In this document: in pieces, positions 9,475-17,565 of the stretch
Position numbering within the stretch: the stretch's first letter is position 1
Layout of the letters: each line of letters begins with the position of its first letter
Origin: a virus
DNA: 40,879 bases
IMG/VR virus record: IMGVR_UViG_3300046171_000004
Span: 1-40,879 of that record
Direction: 5' to 3' (one strand)
Position numbers and translations under genes: made by a program
Notes under the pieces: model-generated
Told to the model about the DNA's origin: nothing
Database searches by the model: none
What the model saw: only the letters and a program-made list of their open reading frames with translations

Positions 9475-9937
9475 CAGTACAAACACTAGCTCACAAATAT
9501 TTAGAGGGTCTAATTCAGCCAGTAATATAAATGACGTTGGCGCTGACCAGTTTGTTGTTTTTGGTACAGGAAACGTACAAAACACAAACAATAGTTACGG
9601 TGCTATATCCGATCAAAAGCTGAAAGAAAATATTATTGATGTTGGATCGCAATGGGATGACATAAAAGCAATTAGAGTACGCAAGTACAGTTTGATTGCA
9701 GATTCTGAGACAACAGCAAATCGCCTTGGCGTTATTGCACAAGAACTAGAAGCAAGTGGTATGTCTGGTCTTGTTGAAGAGCATATGGATCTAGGCCCGA
9801 ATGATGAAGATTTAGGGACAACAACTAAAGGAGTAAAGTATTCCGTTCTTTACATGAAAGCAGTCAAGGCACTGCAAGAGGCAATGGATCGCATTGAAAC
9901 ACTTGAAACTAAGGTTGCAACACTGGAAGGAAACTAA
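9458..9937 (+). CDS. S74-type intramolecular chaperone domain of tail fibre, +1 frame
   Basis: The continuous coding signal from about 9458 reads VSAINSTN..., then SDQKLKENI and, at the end, a coiled coil (ALQEAMDRIETLETKVATLE). This matches the C-terminal chaperone of endosialidase-type fibres (peptidase S74), which trimerises the fibre and then cuts itself off just before the Ser of SDxxLKxNI; the Ser and the Lys five residues later are the expected dyad. It is in the frame one base ahead of the fibre frame; GCC TTT T GTT (9454-9463) would join the two if one T of the four-T run is skipped or is a sequencing error. Frame is open upstream to about 9308. Confidence 0.75.
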   Translation, partial: FVSAINSTNTSSQIFRGSNSASNINDVGADQFVVFGTGNVQNTNNSYGAISDQKLKENIIDVGSQWDDIKAIRVRKYSLIADSETTANRLGVIAQELEASGMSGLVEEHMDLGPNDEDLGTTTKGVKYSVLYMKAVKALQEAMDRIETLETKVATLEGN

Positions 9938-9940
9938 ACA

Positions 9941-10165
9941 ATGACTGATACACCAACCACAGAAGAAATCGCACAGCACTACACAGCAATGGGTCACTCT
10001 GTTGACTTGCTAAATGCTGGGCAACCAGAGGACATGGAAGATGCCGATTGGGCTGACACTGTGTCACGCAACGTAGAGCATCTGGAAATCATGGTTGCTA
10101 AAGACTTCTGGACTACAGAAGACATGACTGCTGCTAATGCAGCTATTGCGGCTAACGGAGGATAA
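9941..10165 (+). CDS. Hypothetical protein, 74 aa
   Basis: A small acidic protein directly after the tail fibre chaperone, with AAGGAAACTAAACA ahead of the ATG. It begins MTDTPTTEEIAQHYTAMGHS and has an overall helical look with a DADWADTVSRNVEHLEIM segment. No known motif is recognised. Its place between the fibre and another small gene suggests a fibre assembly or virion role, but nothing in the sequence proves it. Confidence 0.6.
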   Translation: MTDTPTTEEIAQHYTAMGHSVDLLNAGQPEDMEDADWADTVSRNVEHLEIMVAKDFWTTEDMTAANAAIAANGG

Positions 10166-10166
10166 C

Positions 10167-10475
10167 GTGGCTATTACTTACACTTGGAGTATTCCAACAA
10201 CAGAACGCACTTTAGCAGATGGTGGTGTGACAGTAGCACACTGGCGTTGCACAGGAGTAGAAGGTGACAACAGTGCATCTTCTTATGGTACAGCAAGTTT
10301 CACACCTGATGCATCAGCAGATGGCTTTGTAGCCTATGACAGTTTAACTGAAGCAAATGTACTTGCTTGGGTGTGGGGCCAAAGTGAAACATGGAAAGCT
10401 GATGTAGAAGCATCTATTGCATCTAAGATTGATGCACTAGCTAACCCAACATCTGAGGCGGGAGTGCCTTGGTAA
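10167..10475 (+). CDS. Hypothetical protein, 102 aa, GTG start
   Basis: The frame is open from 10137, but the best start is GTG at 10167, five bases after a strong GGAGG (10157-10161) and one base after the previous stop. The protein then reads (M)AITYTWSIPTTERTLADGGVTVAHWRCTGV, beta-rich, with a C-terminal helical stretch. The TWSIP...HWR pattern is familiar from small proteins next to fibre genes in marine phages, where the role is unknown. The ATG of the next gene follows its stop directly. Confidence 0.6.
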   Translation: MAITYTWSIPTTERTLADGGVTVAHWRCTGVEGDNSASSYGTASFTPDASADGFVAYDSLTEANVLAWVWGQSETWKADVEASIASKIDALANPTSEAGVPW

Positions 10476-10736
10476 ATGTCTGAAGATAGCTGGCACCTTA
10501 GCAAGTCTGTACCGATTACACTAATCTTTGGCTTACTTGTTCAAGGGGCAGCTATCGTATGGACAGTTAGTATGATGATGTCTGACATAGAGAATAACAG
10601 AGAAGAAATCATCGTATTAGAAAAACGTATTGGACGCATAGAAGTGTCCGTACAAAACCAAGCAATATCACTTGCACGTATTGACGAAAACATAAAAGCA
10701 ATAAGATCATCAGTAGAAAAGATGGCAAATGAATAA
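10476..10736 (+). CDS. Small membrane protein with coiled coil, possible lysis protein
   Basis: 86 residues: a short polar head, one membrane segment at about residues 12-32 (ITLIFGLLVQGAAIVWTVSM), then a long charged coiled coil (NNREEIIVLEKRIGRIEVSVQNQAI). This one-membrane-span plus coiled coil plan is common among phage holin or spanin-like accessory proteins near late genes. The start ATG follows the stop of the previous gene with no gap. Function by topology only; an internal virion role is also possible. Confidence 0.5.
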   Translation: MSEDSWHLSKSVPITLIFGLLVQGAAIVWTVSMMMSDIENNREEIIVLEKRIGRIEVSVQNQAISLARIDENIKAIRSSVEKMANE

Positions 10737-10753
10737 CAATAAGGTTTGCCATA

Positions 10754-11221
10754 ATGATAGAAGTATTAGCTTTAGCAGGTGCAGTTACTAAAATAGCTGG
10801 TGCAGTTAGTTCTGCAGTTAAAGCTGGTAGTGATATAGCAGACTTACTGCCTCACTTTGGTAAGCTTGCTAAATTAGAAGCTGACATAAGTATAGCTGAA
10901 CAAGGTAGACACAAAGGCCCATTAGGTAGACTTACCTCATCTGAAGAAGAAGGCTTTGCTATAGCCCAAGCTAAGATGAAACACAAGGAAGCACAGAACG
11001 AATTACGTGAAGTGTGTAGATTATACGGACCACCAGGAATGTGGGACTTAGTAGTTAAGGAACAAGCTGCAGCTAGAGTTAGACAGAAAGAAGCACTAGA
11101 GGCACAAGCTAAAGCTAGAGACAAATTATTCTGGGGCATATCACTAACAATAGGTGTGCTATTATTCTTAGGTGGTACAGGTGCAATGATCTGGGGTCTT
11201 AACGAAGTAGTGAATGGATAG
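10754..11221 (+). CDS. Protein with C-terminal membrane segment, 155 aa
   Basis: Begins with a small-residue hydrophobic stretch (LALAGAVTKIAGAVSSAVKAG), has a charged helical middle (about 40-120, rich in Lys, Glu, Ala), and ends in a clear membrane segment at about 128-148 (ISLTIGVLLFLGGTGAMIWG). Its place next to the previous membrane protein suggests a pair acting in lysis or in the virion. No catalytic motif. The last codons overlap a possible start of the next gene (ATG at 11214). Confidence 0.5.
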   Translation: MIEVLALAGAVTKIAGAVSSAVKAGSDIADLLPHFGKLAKLEADISIAEQGRHKGPLGRLTSSEEEGFAIAQAKMKHKEAQNELREVCRLYGPPGMWDLVVKEQAAARVRQKEALEAQAKARDKLFWGISLTIGVLLFLGGTGAMIWGLNEVVNG

Positions 11222-14200
11222 TATAAAAATGAAATTCAAAGGATTTAAACCACAAGCCATGCAGCGTATAGCTGGTACTCTAGGGTATCAGGGAGACATG
11301 TCTGGTTTTAACGATTATCTTAATCAAAATCCTGATAAAAAACAACAGATGAATATGTATCAACAAAAAGCTATGCAGATGTTACAAGGTGGTCTTGTTA
11401 AAATGCAAGAAGGTGGTCAGGTTCCTAATTTATACAATGCACCAAATTCTGCTTTAGGAACAGAAATAAAAGATAATACTGAATTAACATATCAACCTAC
11501 TCTTGCATCTCAACCAAATATGTTACGTACAGATAGTTTACCTACTACAGGTACATCTATTTCGGAGGGAGTAGCTGCGCTTGGAAAGGCAAGTGGTTTT
11601 TTGGGAGCAGAAAATCAAACAATACCTACTCCAAAAACTTCATCTATTGCTTCTACTATTAGTGACCCACGTTTAGATCAAACACAGTTGTTAACGGATA
11701 CAACTTTTGAAGTTGATCCAAAAGCTGATCTTAGAGGTGGGCCAATTAAACCTCTTACTACGGATTTAAGTAGTCTTTCTGTTGCTGATCAACCCAAAGA
11801 AACATTTGGTATATCCGCTACACCACCTGCACCTGATCCTGAAGTAGTAGCAAAAGAAAAAGCAAAAAGACGTAAACAATCCGATGAAGAGTACGCTGCA
11901 AAAATAGAAAAATTTGGACCTGTACAATTACCAAGTGCACCTGATCCAGTAACTGGAATAAGGGATTTTAAGTATAAAGGATTTGGTAATCCTGATGAAG
12001 CCTATCCTGTTCCTGTTAAAAGAAAACCTAACTACGATCCATCTACTATTAAAACAGATGCATATGGTCGTAAGGTAGCAAATATTATAAATGCAGATGG
12101 GACTATTGATACTAGTAATTTTATTAGTGTAGAATACGCAGATAAACTAGTAGATGAGGCATATGAAAAACAACTAGAAGATTATAATAAACTTAAAGAA
12201 ACATTAGGTGAAAACTTTACTAAAAAACAAGCGTATAATCTTAAACGGACAGAAAATTTAAAAGCAACAAAAGAAAAATATGCTAATTTAGATCCCGATT
12301 ATTTTGAATCTCAAGAATACTTTGAGTATTTAGAGTACGGACCTACAATAGGTGGTCAAGCTGTTACTTACTCACCTTATTTTGGTTTTGCTGGAAGTAC
12401 TGCTATTGGTGCTCACGATATGCAGTATGAAAAATATCTAGAAAGAACTGGTAAAACAGATATGTTAGCTGGGGGAAGTTCTTATGTAGAACCTTCTGAA
12501 GACAATCCTTGGGGGATGAAAAAACCTAGTAATAAAAGTATAGCAGAAAGTAATCCTACAATGACGCCAAATCAAGCTAATACTACTATTGCCGATATTA
12601 TGGCAGAAAGAGCACAAGCTCCTAGCTTACCTGCGGGTGCAACAGTACAACCTGTAGGAACTACAATAACATCTGATCAACTAATTGGGAGTACTACAGG
12701 TCAAGTAGGCGCTGCGCCAACAGTAAGCGGTGTAGCTACTGTAGATGCTGCAACTGCCGAAATGCCTGAAGGAATGGATGCAGCTTCTGTGACTGCAGTT
12801 ACTGCTGCACCAAAGGTTGGCGAAGCTTTAGCTGGAATACAAGATGTAACAGGAACAGTATCTCCTCAAGCACAAGTTGAAGCTGCTCAAGGAACTATAT
12901 CTCCTGATAGTTTAGCTAAAGCTGTAGGTGTAGATTCTAAATACATTCAAGAAGTGCAAGCAGGAACACGTACTGTATCTCAAAATGAAATTGCGAGTGC
13001 TGCTAAAGCACTAAACATTCCAATTGCTCAAGCACAAAAATTATTAAGTCCTGTAGTTACTGCTGATGCTGCTAAATTTAAAGACACTGCACCTCAAGTA
13101 ACTGCAGTTACAGACTACGACACTGGTAAAATGGGTGTCGCTGAAGGTACAGTTAAACCTAATGAAATAGTTAAGGCTCAAGGTGTAGGACTTACAGCAG
13201 AACAATCCAATGCAGCTACTAGTAACTATGAATCAACTTTAGAATCTGCACGAGGTAAAGTAGCAGAAGGTGAAACTATTACCTCCCAAGATTATTATAA
13301 TTTACCTGCTACAGACATTGCAAATATTCAAAAAACTGCAGTAGAAAAAGCAGCTAAAGCTTCTACTATACCTGAAGCAGGTGTGGCTACTAGCTCATAC
13401 AATTCTGCTGTTCAAGGTGCTAAAGGACGTGTTGGATCTAAAGAACTTGTTGATGCAGAAGCACAAGGATTACAAATTGGTCAAGCTGTAGAGGCCGTTG
13501 CTGCAATCTCTGGTGAACTAAATAAAGCAGCAACTGCTGTAGCACAACAAGGCACAATGTCACAGTATCTTGCTGAAGCTGCCTCTATAAACCAAACTGC
13601 AAAATCTACTGTACAAGGTCAGATGTCAGATCTTATGGAACAGTTTGCTAGTGGAACACCGACATGGGCTGCAGGAGCTATGAGGGCTGCTAATGCTGCT
13701 ATGTCTGCACGTGGACTAGGCGCAAGTAGTATTGCAAGTGCGGCTATTGTACAAGCCACTATGGAATCTGCATTACCTATTGCGCAAGCAGATGCTAAAA
13801 TGTTGTTTGAGGCGAATATAGCTAATGCTAACTTTAAACAACAAGTGTCTTTAGCTAATGCTGCAGCACAACAAAATATGGAGCTTGCTAATCTTAACAA
13901 TAGGCAGCAAACTGCTCTTGCTAATAGTACTAATGCTTTTACTTTACAAACTCAAAACTTATCTAATGAACAATCTGTAGTTTTAGCTAATGCTCAGTTT
14001 AAAGCTGCTGTCCAACAAAAGAACTTAGATGTAAAAACACAAACGTCATTAGTAAATGCTGCAAGATACGCTGAAGTAAATAATATTAATCTTAATAATG
14101 CGCAACAAGCTATTTTGCAAAGGTCTTCTGAAAACTTACAAGTTGATATGGCTAATTTGTCTAATCAACAACAGACTGCATTATCTAATTTACAAGTACA

Positions 14201-15809
14201 AGCATCTATTGCAGGACAAGAACTTACTAACGAACAGCAGATGGCTGTACTAACTTCATCACAAGCATTTGAAGCAGCAGAGTTTGAAGCTACAGTCAAA
14301 CAGCAAGCCTTTATGCAAGATGCACAGTCTCGTGCAGCACTTGAAGGTAAAGCTATGGACATTAGGCAACAAACTGCGTTGTTTAATGCAGCACGTGTTG
14401 CTGAAGTTAATGATATTAATCTTACAAATGAACAACAAGTTAGGTTACAAAAATCTACAGAATCTTTACAGATTGAAGTTACAAACTTGTCTAATCGTCA
14501 ACAGACTGCTCTTGCTAATGCACAAATACGTGCATCTTTGCAAGGTAAAGTACTTGACAACAAACAGCAAGCTGCTATAATTAATGCAGAGCGTTATGCA
14601 GAAGTTAATAACATTAATCTTTCTAATAAGCAACAAGCCTTTGTACAAGAGTATGCTGCTCGTACCGCTTTTGAAGGTCAGGCTATTAGTAATAGTCAAC
14701 AGGCTGCTATATTTAATGTGTCTAGTATTCTTGAAGAAAGACAAATTGAATTAAGTAACGAACAACAAACTAATCTCTTTAATGCAACTAACCGTATGAC
14801 AGTTGACATGACAGAGTTATCTAATAGACAACAAACAGCTATTGCTAATCTTCAAGTAGAGTCTACTTTACGTGGGCAAGAATTACAAAATGAACAACAA
14901 GTAGCTATTGTAAATGCAGAACGTTTTGCGGAAGCTAATAACTTGCAATACACTACTGAGCAGCAGATGACACTCGCTAACTCTCAGATGATGCAAACTA
15001 TTGGATTAGCAGAAATGTCTAGTGCTAACACTGCAGCACTTCAAAATGCCGCACAGTTAGCGGGTATGGACATGGCTAATCTTGACGCTAGACAACAAGC
15101 TGCTGTACAAAATGCTCAAGCGTTTTTAGGTATGGACATGGCTAATTTAACTAATCGCCAGCAAACTAATATGTTTAAAGCACAAGCTATGCAACAGGCT
15201 ATTCTATCAGATCAAGCTGTGGAAAATGCTGCTGCTCAATTTAATGCTACTAGTGAAAACCAAGTAAATCAATTTATGATAAACTTAGCTGCTCAAGTAT
15301 CACAGTTTAATACTACTCAGCAAAATGCAACTAAACAATTTAATGCTGGTGAAGCTAATGCAATTAATCAGTTTAATGCGCAAATACAAAATCAACGTGA
15401 TCAATTTAATGCATCTAACCAACTTGTAATTGCACAGAATAATGCAAACTGGCGTAGACAAGTAGCTACGGAAGATACTGCAGCCATCAATAGAGCAAAT
15501 GAAATTAACGCTGCGAATATGTTAGCTGTATCTAATACTGCATACGATAACTTATGGAACTACTACTCTGACACAATGGAATATGTGTGGACTAGTGCTG
15601 AAAGTGAACGTGAGCGTGTAGTAGATATTGCTATTGCTAATTTAAATAATGATGCTGCTGCTGATGCTGCAAGTGCTGCAAATGATTATAACTCTTCACT
15701 AGCTTTTGGTAATTTAATTGGTAGTTTATTCACAACTCCATTGTCTACTTTTGGTTCTAGTATTGGAGGATCTGCAGTTGGCGCAGCGTGGGATTGGCTA
15801 ACTGGTTAA
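11214..15809 (+). CDS. Giant repeat protein, probable internal virion/ejection protein
   Basis: About 1531 residues; ATG at 11214 overlaps the previous stop, with a second ATG at 11229 (MKFKGFKPQAMQ) equally possible. The N-terminal third is mixed and Pro-rich. Residues 872-1333 are 21 tandem 22-residue units of the type LSNRQQTALANAQ + 9 residues, followed by eight residues, then at 1342-1407 six 11-residue units starting QFNA or similar. An 11-residue period predicts a long hendecad helix. The C-terminus has Gly-rich, membrane-like character (FGNLIGSLFTTPLSTFGSSIGG). Size and position next to other large late proteins suggest an ejected internal protein. No lytic enzyme motif is seen. Confidence 0.65.
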   Translation: MDSIKMKFKGFKPQAMQRIAGTLGYQGDMSGFNDYLNQNPDKKQQMNMYQQKAMQMLQGGLVKMQEGGQVPNLYNAPNSALGTEIKDNTELTYQPTLASQPNMLRTDSLPTTGTSISEGVAALGKASGFLGAENQTIPTPKTSSIASTISDPRLDQTQLLTDTTFEVDPKADLRGGPIKPLTTDLSSLSVADQPKETFGISATPPAPDPEVVAKEKAKRRKQSDEEYAAKIEKFGPVQLPSAPDPVTGIRDFKYKGFGNPDEAYPVPVKRKPNYDPSTIKTDAYGRKVANIINADGTIDTSNFISVEYADKLVDEAYEKQLEDYNKLKETLGENFTKKQAYNLKRTENLKATKEKYANLDPDYFESQEYFEYLEYGPTIGGQAVTYSPYFGFAGSTAIGAHDMQYEKYLERTGKTDMLAGGSSYVEPSEDNPWGMKKPSNKSIAESNPTMTPNQANTTIADIMAERAQAPSLPAGATVQPVGTTITSDQLIGSTTGQVGAAPTVSGVATVDAATAEMPEGMDAASVTAVTAAPKVGEALAGIQDVTGTVSPQAQVEAAQGTISPDSLAKAVGVDSKYIQEVQAGTRTVSQNEIASAAKALNIPIAQAQKLLSPVVTADAAKFKDTAPQVTAVTDYDTGKMGVAEGTVKPNEIVKAQGVGLTAEQSNAATSNYESTLESARGKVAEGETITSQDYYNLPATDIANIQKTAVEKAAKASTIPEAGVATSSYNSAVQGAKGRVGSKELVDAEAQGLQIGQAVEAVAAISGELNKAATAVAQQGTMSQYLAEAASINQTAKSTVQGQMSDLMEQFASGTPTWAAGAMRAANAAMSARGLGASSIASAAIVQATMESALPIAQADAKMLFEANIANANFKQQVSLANAAAQQNMELANLNNRQQTALANSTNAFTLQTQNLSNEQSVVLANAQFKAAVQQKNLDVKTQTSLVNAARYAEVNNINLNNAQQAILQRSSENLQVDMANLSNQQQTALSNLQVQASIAGQELTNEQQMAVLTSSQAFEAAEFEATVKQQAFMQDAQSRAALEGKAMDIRQQTALFNAARVAEVNDINLTNEQQVRLQKSTESLQIEVTNLSNRQQTALANAQIRASLQGKVLDNKQQAAIINAERYAEVNNINLSNKQQAFVQEYAARTAFEGQAISNSQQAAIFNVSSILEERQIELSNEQQTNLFNATNRMTVDMTELSNRQQTAIANLQVESTLRGQELQNEQQVAIVNAERFAEANNLQYTTEQQMTLANSQMMQTIGLAEMSSANTAALQNAAQLAGMDMANLDARQQAAVQNAQAFLGMDMANLTNRQQTNMFKAQAMQQAILSDQAVENAAAQFNATSENQVNQFMINLAAQVSQFNTTQQNATKQFNAGEANAINQFNAQIQNQRDQFNASNQLVIAQNNANWRRQVATEDTAAINRANEINAANMLAVSNTAYDNLWNYYSDTMEYVWTSAESERERVVDIAIANLNNDAAADAASAANDYNSSLAFGNLIGSLFTTPLSTFGSSIGGSAVGAAWDWLTG
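13827..15434 (+). repeat. In-frame tandem 22-residue then 11-residue coding repeats
   Basis: Bases 13827-15212 encode 21 units of exactly 22 residues; every unit has a conserved QQ (or similar) at positions 5-6. Bases 15237-15434 encode six units of exactly 11 residues beginning QF. DNA copies have diverged, so selection seems to hold the protein period. Confidence 0.8.
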
Positions 15810-15821
15810 TGAGGAAGTAAC

Positions 15822-16034
15822 ATGTTTGATATTTTTGGAAAGGCATACAACAATATAAAAATGCCAGAAAGAAAAGAAGTAAATTCTTTAGATAAAGCAA
15901 AGGGTTTATTATCTCGTGATAGAAATACTATGCCTGATAATAACAATAATAACGAACCTATGGAACGTGTAGCAAGATACGTAGCCCAAATACGTGAAGA
16001 TAGAATGAGGATTAAAGATGATAGAAACGCCTGA
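15822..16034 (+). CDS. Hypothetical protein, 70 aa
   Basis: A small basic, Asn-rich protein (NNNNNEP in the middle) with a C-terminal Arg/Asp-rich helix (YVAQIREDRMRIKDDRNA). It begins after TGAGGAAGTAAC and overlaps the next gene by 17 bases. No known family recognised. It sits between two probable internal virion genes, so a virion or scaffold role is plausible. Confidence 0.55.
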   Translation: MFDIFGKAYNNIKMPERKEVNSLDKAKGLLSRDRNTMPDNNNNNEPMERVARYVAQIREDRMRIKDDRNA

Positions 16035-16530
16035 TATATCCTTTAACAGACCTACTCCTGGTATGGGTATGACTGCTGAATTAGGAAGTAGACCTTGGCA
16101 AAATCCTCCACAGTATAATACTGTCGAAGAAGCGTTAGACTTTTATTTACCTAAACTTACAGAAGAAAACTTTCATGATCAACTGCTTGACGTTATGGAG
16201 ATGGGTATACCTTTAACTACTATTGCTAATAGTATTCAATCTGCAGGTGTTATGGAAGGTAAACATACTATTGATGTAGGTATGCTTATTATGCCTGTAC
16301 TTATTGAGATGATGGCGTATATTGGTGACGATGCAGATATAGATTATAAAATGGGTACAGATATTGAAAAAGATCCTGATCGTATATCAAATACAAAGGT
16401 TGCTTTAGCTATGAAGAAAATGAAAGAACGTTTACCAGAAGAGCTAGATAAAGAAGATGAACCTGTAATAGACGAACCCGTAGAAAGTGTGGAAGCACAA
16501 CCTTCTGGACTTATGGCAAGGAGAGTATAA
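16018..16530 (+). CDS. Conserved-looking structural-module protein, 170 aa
   Basis: Starts MIETPDISFNRPTPGMGMTAELGSRPWQ..., and has a helical middle with a hydrophobic patch (TIDVGMLIMPVLIEMMAYIG, about 90-105). The opening PxPGMGMTxELGxRPW..P is a pattern I associate with marine phage late genes of unknown role. The acidic C-terminal part (EELDKEDEPVIDEPVESVE) is low complexity. It overlaps the upstream gene by 17 bases and abuts the next ATG. Probable virion-associated protein; function unknown. Confidence 0.6.
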   Translation: MIETPDISFNRPTPGMGMTAELGSRPWQNPPQYNTVEEALDFYLPKLTEENFHDQLLDVMEMGIPLTTIANSIQSAGVMEGKHTIDVGMLIMPVLIEMMAYIGDDADIDYKMGTDIEKDPDRISNTKVALAMKKMKERLPEELDKEDEPVIDEPVESVEAQPSGLMARRV

Positions 16531-17565
16531 ATGGCGTTTAATTTAGGTGGCTTTGCAGCAGGTGCAGCAACCGCTGTTACTACTCGCATAAGAGAAGAAG
16601 AAGACAGAATACAAAAACGTTTAGAAGAATCTAGGCGTGATGCAAGAGCATTACGTTTACGTAAAGAAGCGGAACGTGAAGCAGAAAAGAAAGCTACAGA
16701 AGAAGCTATTGGTGCTTTAACTTTTATGGGATACAATCCTGAAACTGCTCAATACATAGCAGGTCAGGGTAAAACTGCAGTATCTTTGGCTAGTGATGCT
16801 GGGCAACGTGCTATGCAGCGTGGTTTAGATATTAACACTATATATAATCTACCTGACGTAACCACAAGTTTAGATGTTGATGAAACAATTAACGGCACAG
16901 ATACTACAGATACTGTATTTGGGGGATTTGATCGTGAAGCATATCAAAAATTATATCAAGAACCAGACGAAATAAGCAATAGTTTTGGTGCTAGGCTTGC
17001 TGTATTGTCTCAGAAACAATTAAAAACTAATGATCCTGATAAGATTGCAGACTATGAAAGACAAAAAACAAAAATACTAAAAGATTTACGTGCTATGAAA
17101 GAGGCTGAAAGTATTAAGGACGGTGAAAAAGGTCCATCGTTTAGCTTAGGTACAATTCAATCTAACGTAAACTCTGCATTTAAAATGCAACTATCCTTGT
17201 TTGATTTAGGCATGGACATGGAAGGTAATATTATAGGTAAGATTGAAGGTAGAGAAGCACAAGCAGAAGTAGCTAGGTTACGTGCAGCAGACTATCTTGA
17301 GGGTACATATGGTTCACTAGAAGATGCTGTTATGAATGATGGTATTACTACTTTACGATCTCAAGCTGCGTCTAATCTAAAAAACTACAGAGATTCTGTA
17401 TTAGCAGCAGGTCCACTTAGCCCAGATTTAATTTTTAAAAATGAAAAAGATTTATTAAGTAAAATAAATACTTTAGACATTGGGCAAGTAGTTAGCATAC
17501 CTAATGTAGGAGAATTTGTATATACACAAATAGTTAATCCAATAACAGGGCTACCTTTTTATTAA
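16531..17565 (+). CDS. Coiled-coil internal virion protein candidate
   Basis: 344 residues. A short hydrophobic start (MAFNLGGFAAGAATAV) precedes a long, highly charged helix at about 17-65 (Arg/Glu/Lys-rich), then mixed sequence. It starts one base after the stop of the previous gene, and its TAA shares a base with the next ATG (TAATG), so these genes are coupled. The hydrophobic head and charged coiled coil suit a protein ejected into or attached to membranes, but there is no diagnostic motif. Confidence 0.55.
   Translation: MAFNLGGFAAGAATAVTTRIREEEDRIQKRLEESRRDARALRLRKEAEREAEKKATEEAIGALTFMGYNPETAQYIAGQGKTAVSLASDAGQRAMQRGLDINTIYNLPDVTTSLDVDETINGTDTTDTVFGGFDREAYQKLYQEPDEISNSFGARLAVLSQKQLKTNDPDKIADYERQKTKILKDLRAMKEAESIKDGEKGPSFSLGTIQSNVNSAFKMQLSLFDLGMDMEGNIIGKIEGREAQAEVARLRAADYLEGTYGSLEDAVMNDGITTLRSQAASNLKNYRDSVLAAGPLSPDLIFKNEKDLLSKINTLDIGQVVSIPNVGEFVYTQIVNPITGLPFY

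Noticed and set aside
10137-10166. Longer N-terminus of the 102-residue gene
   Set aside because: It would overlap the previous gene by 29 bases, while GTG 10167 has an ideal GGAGG site.
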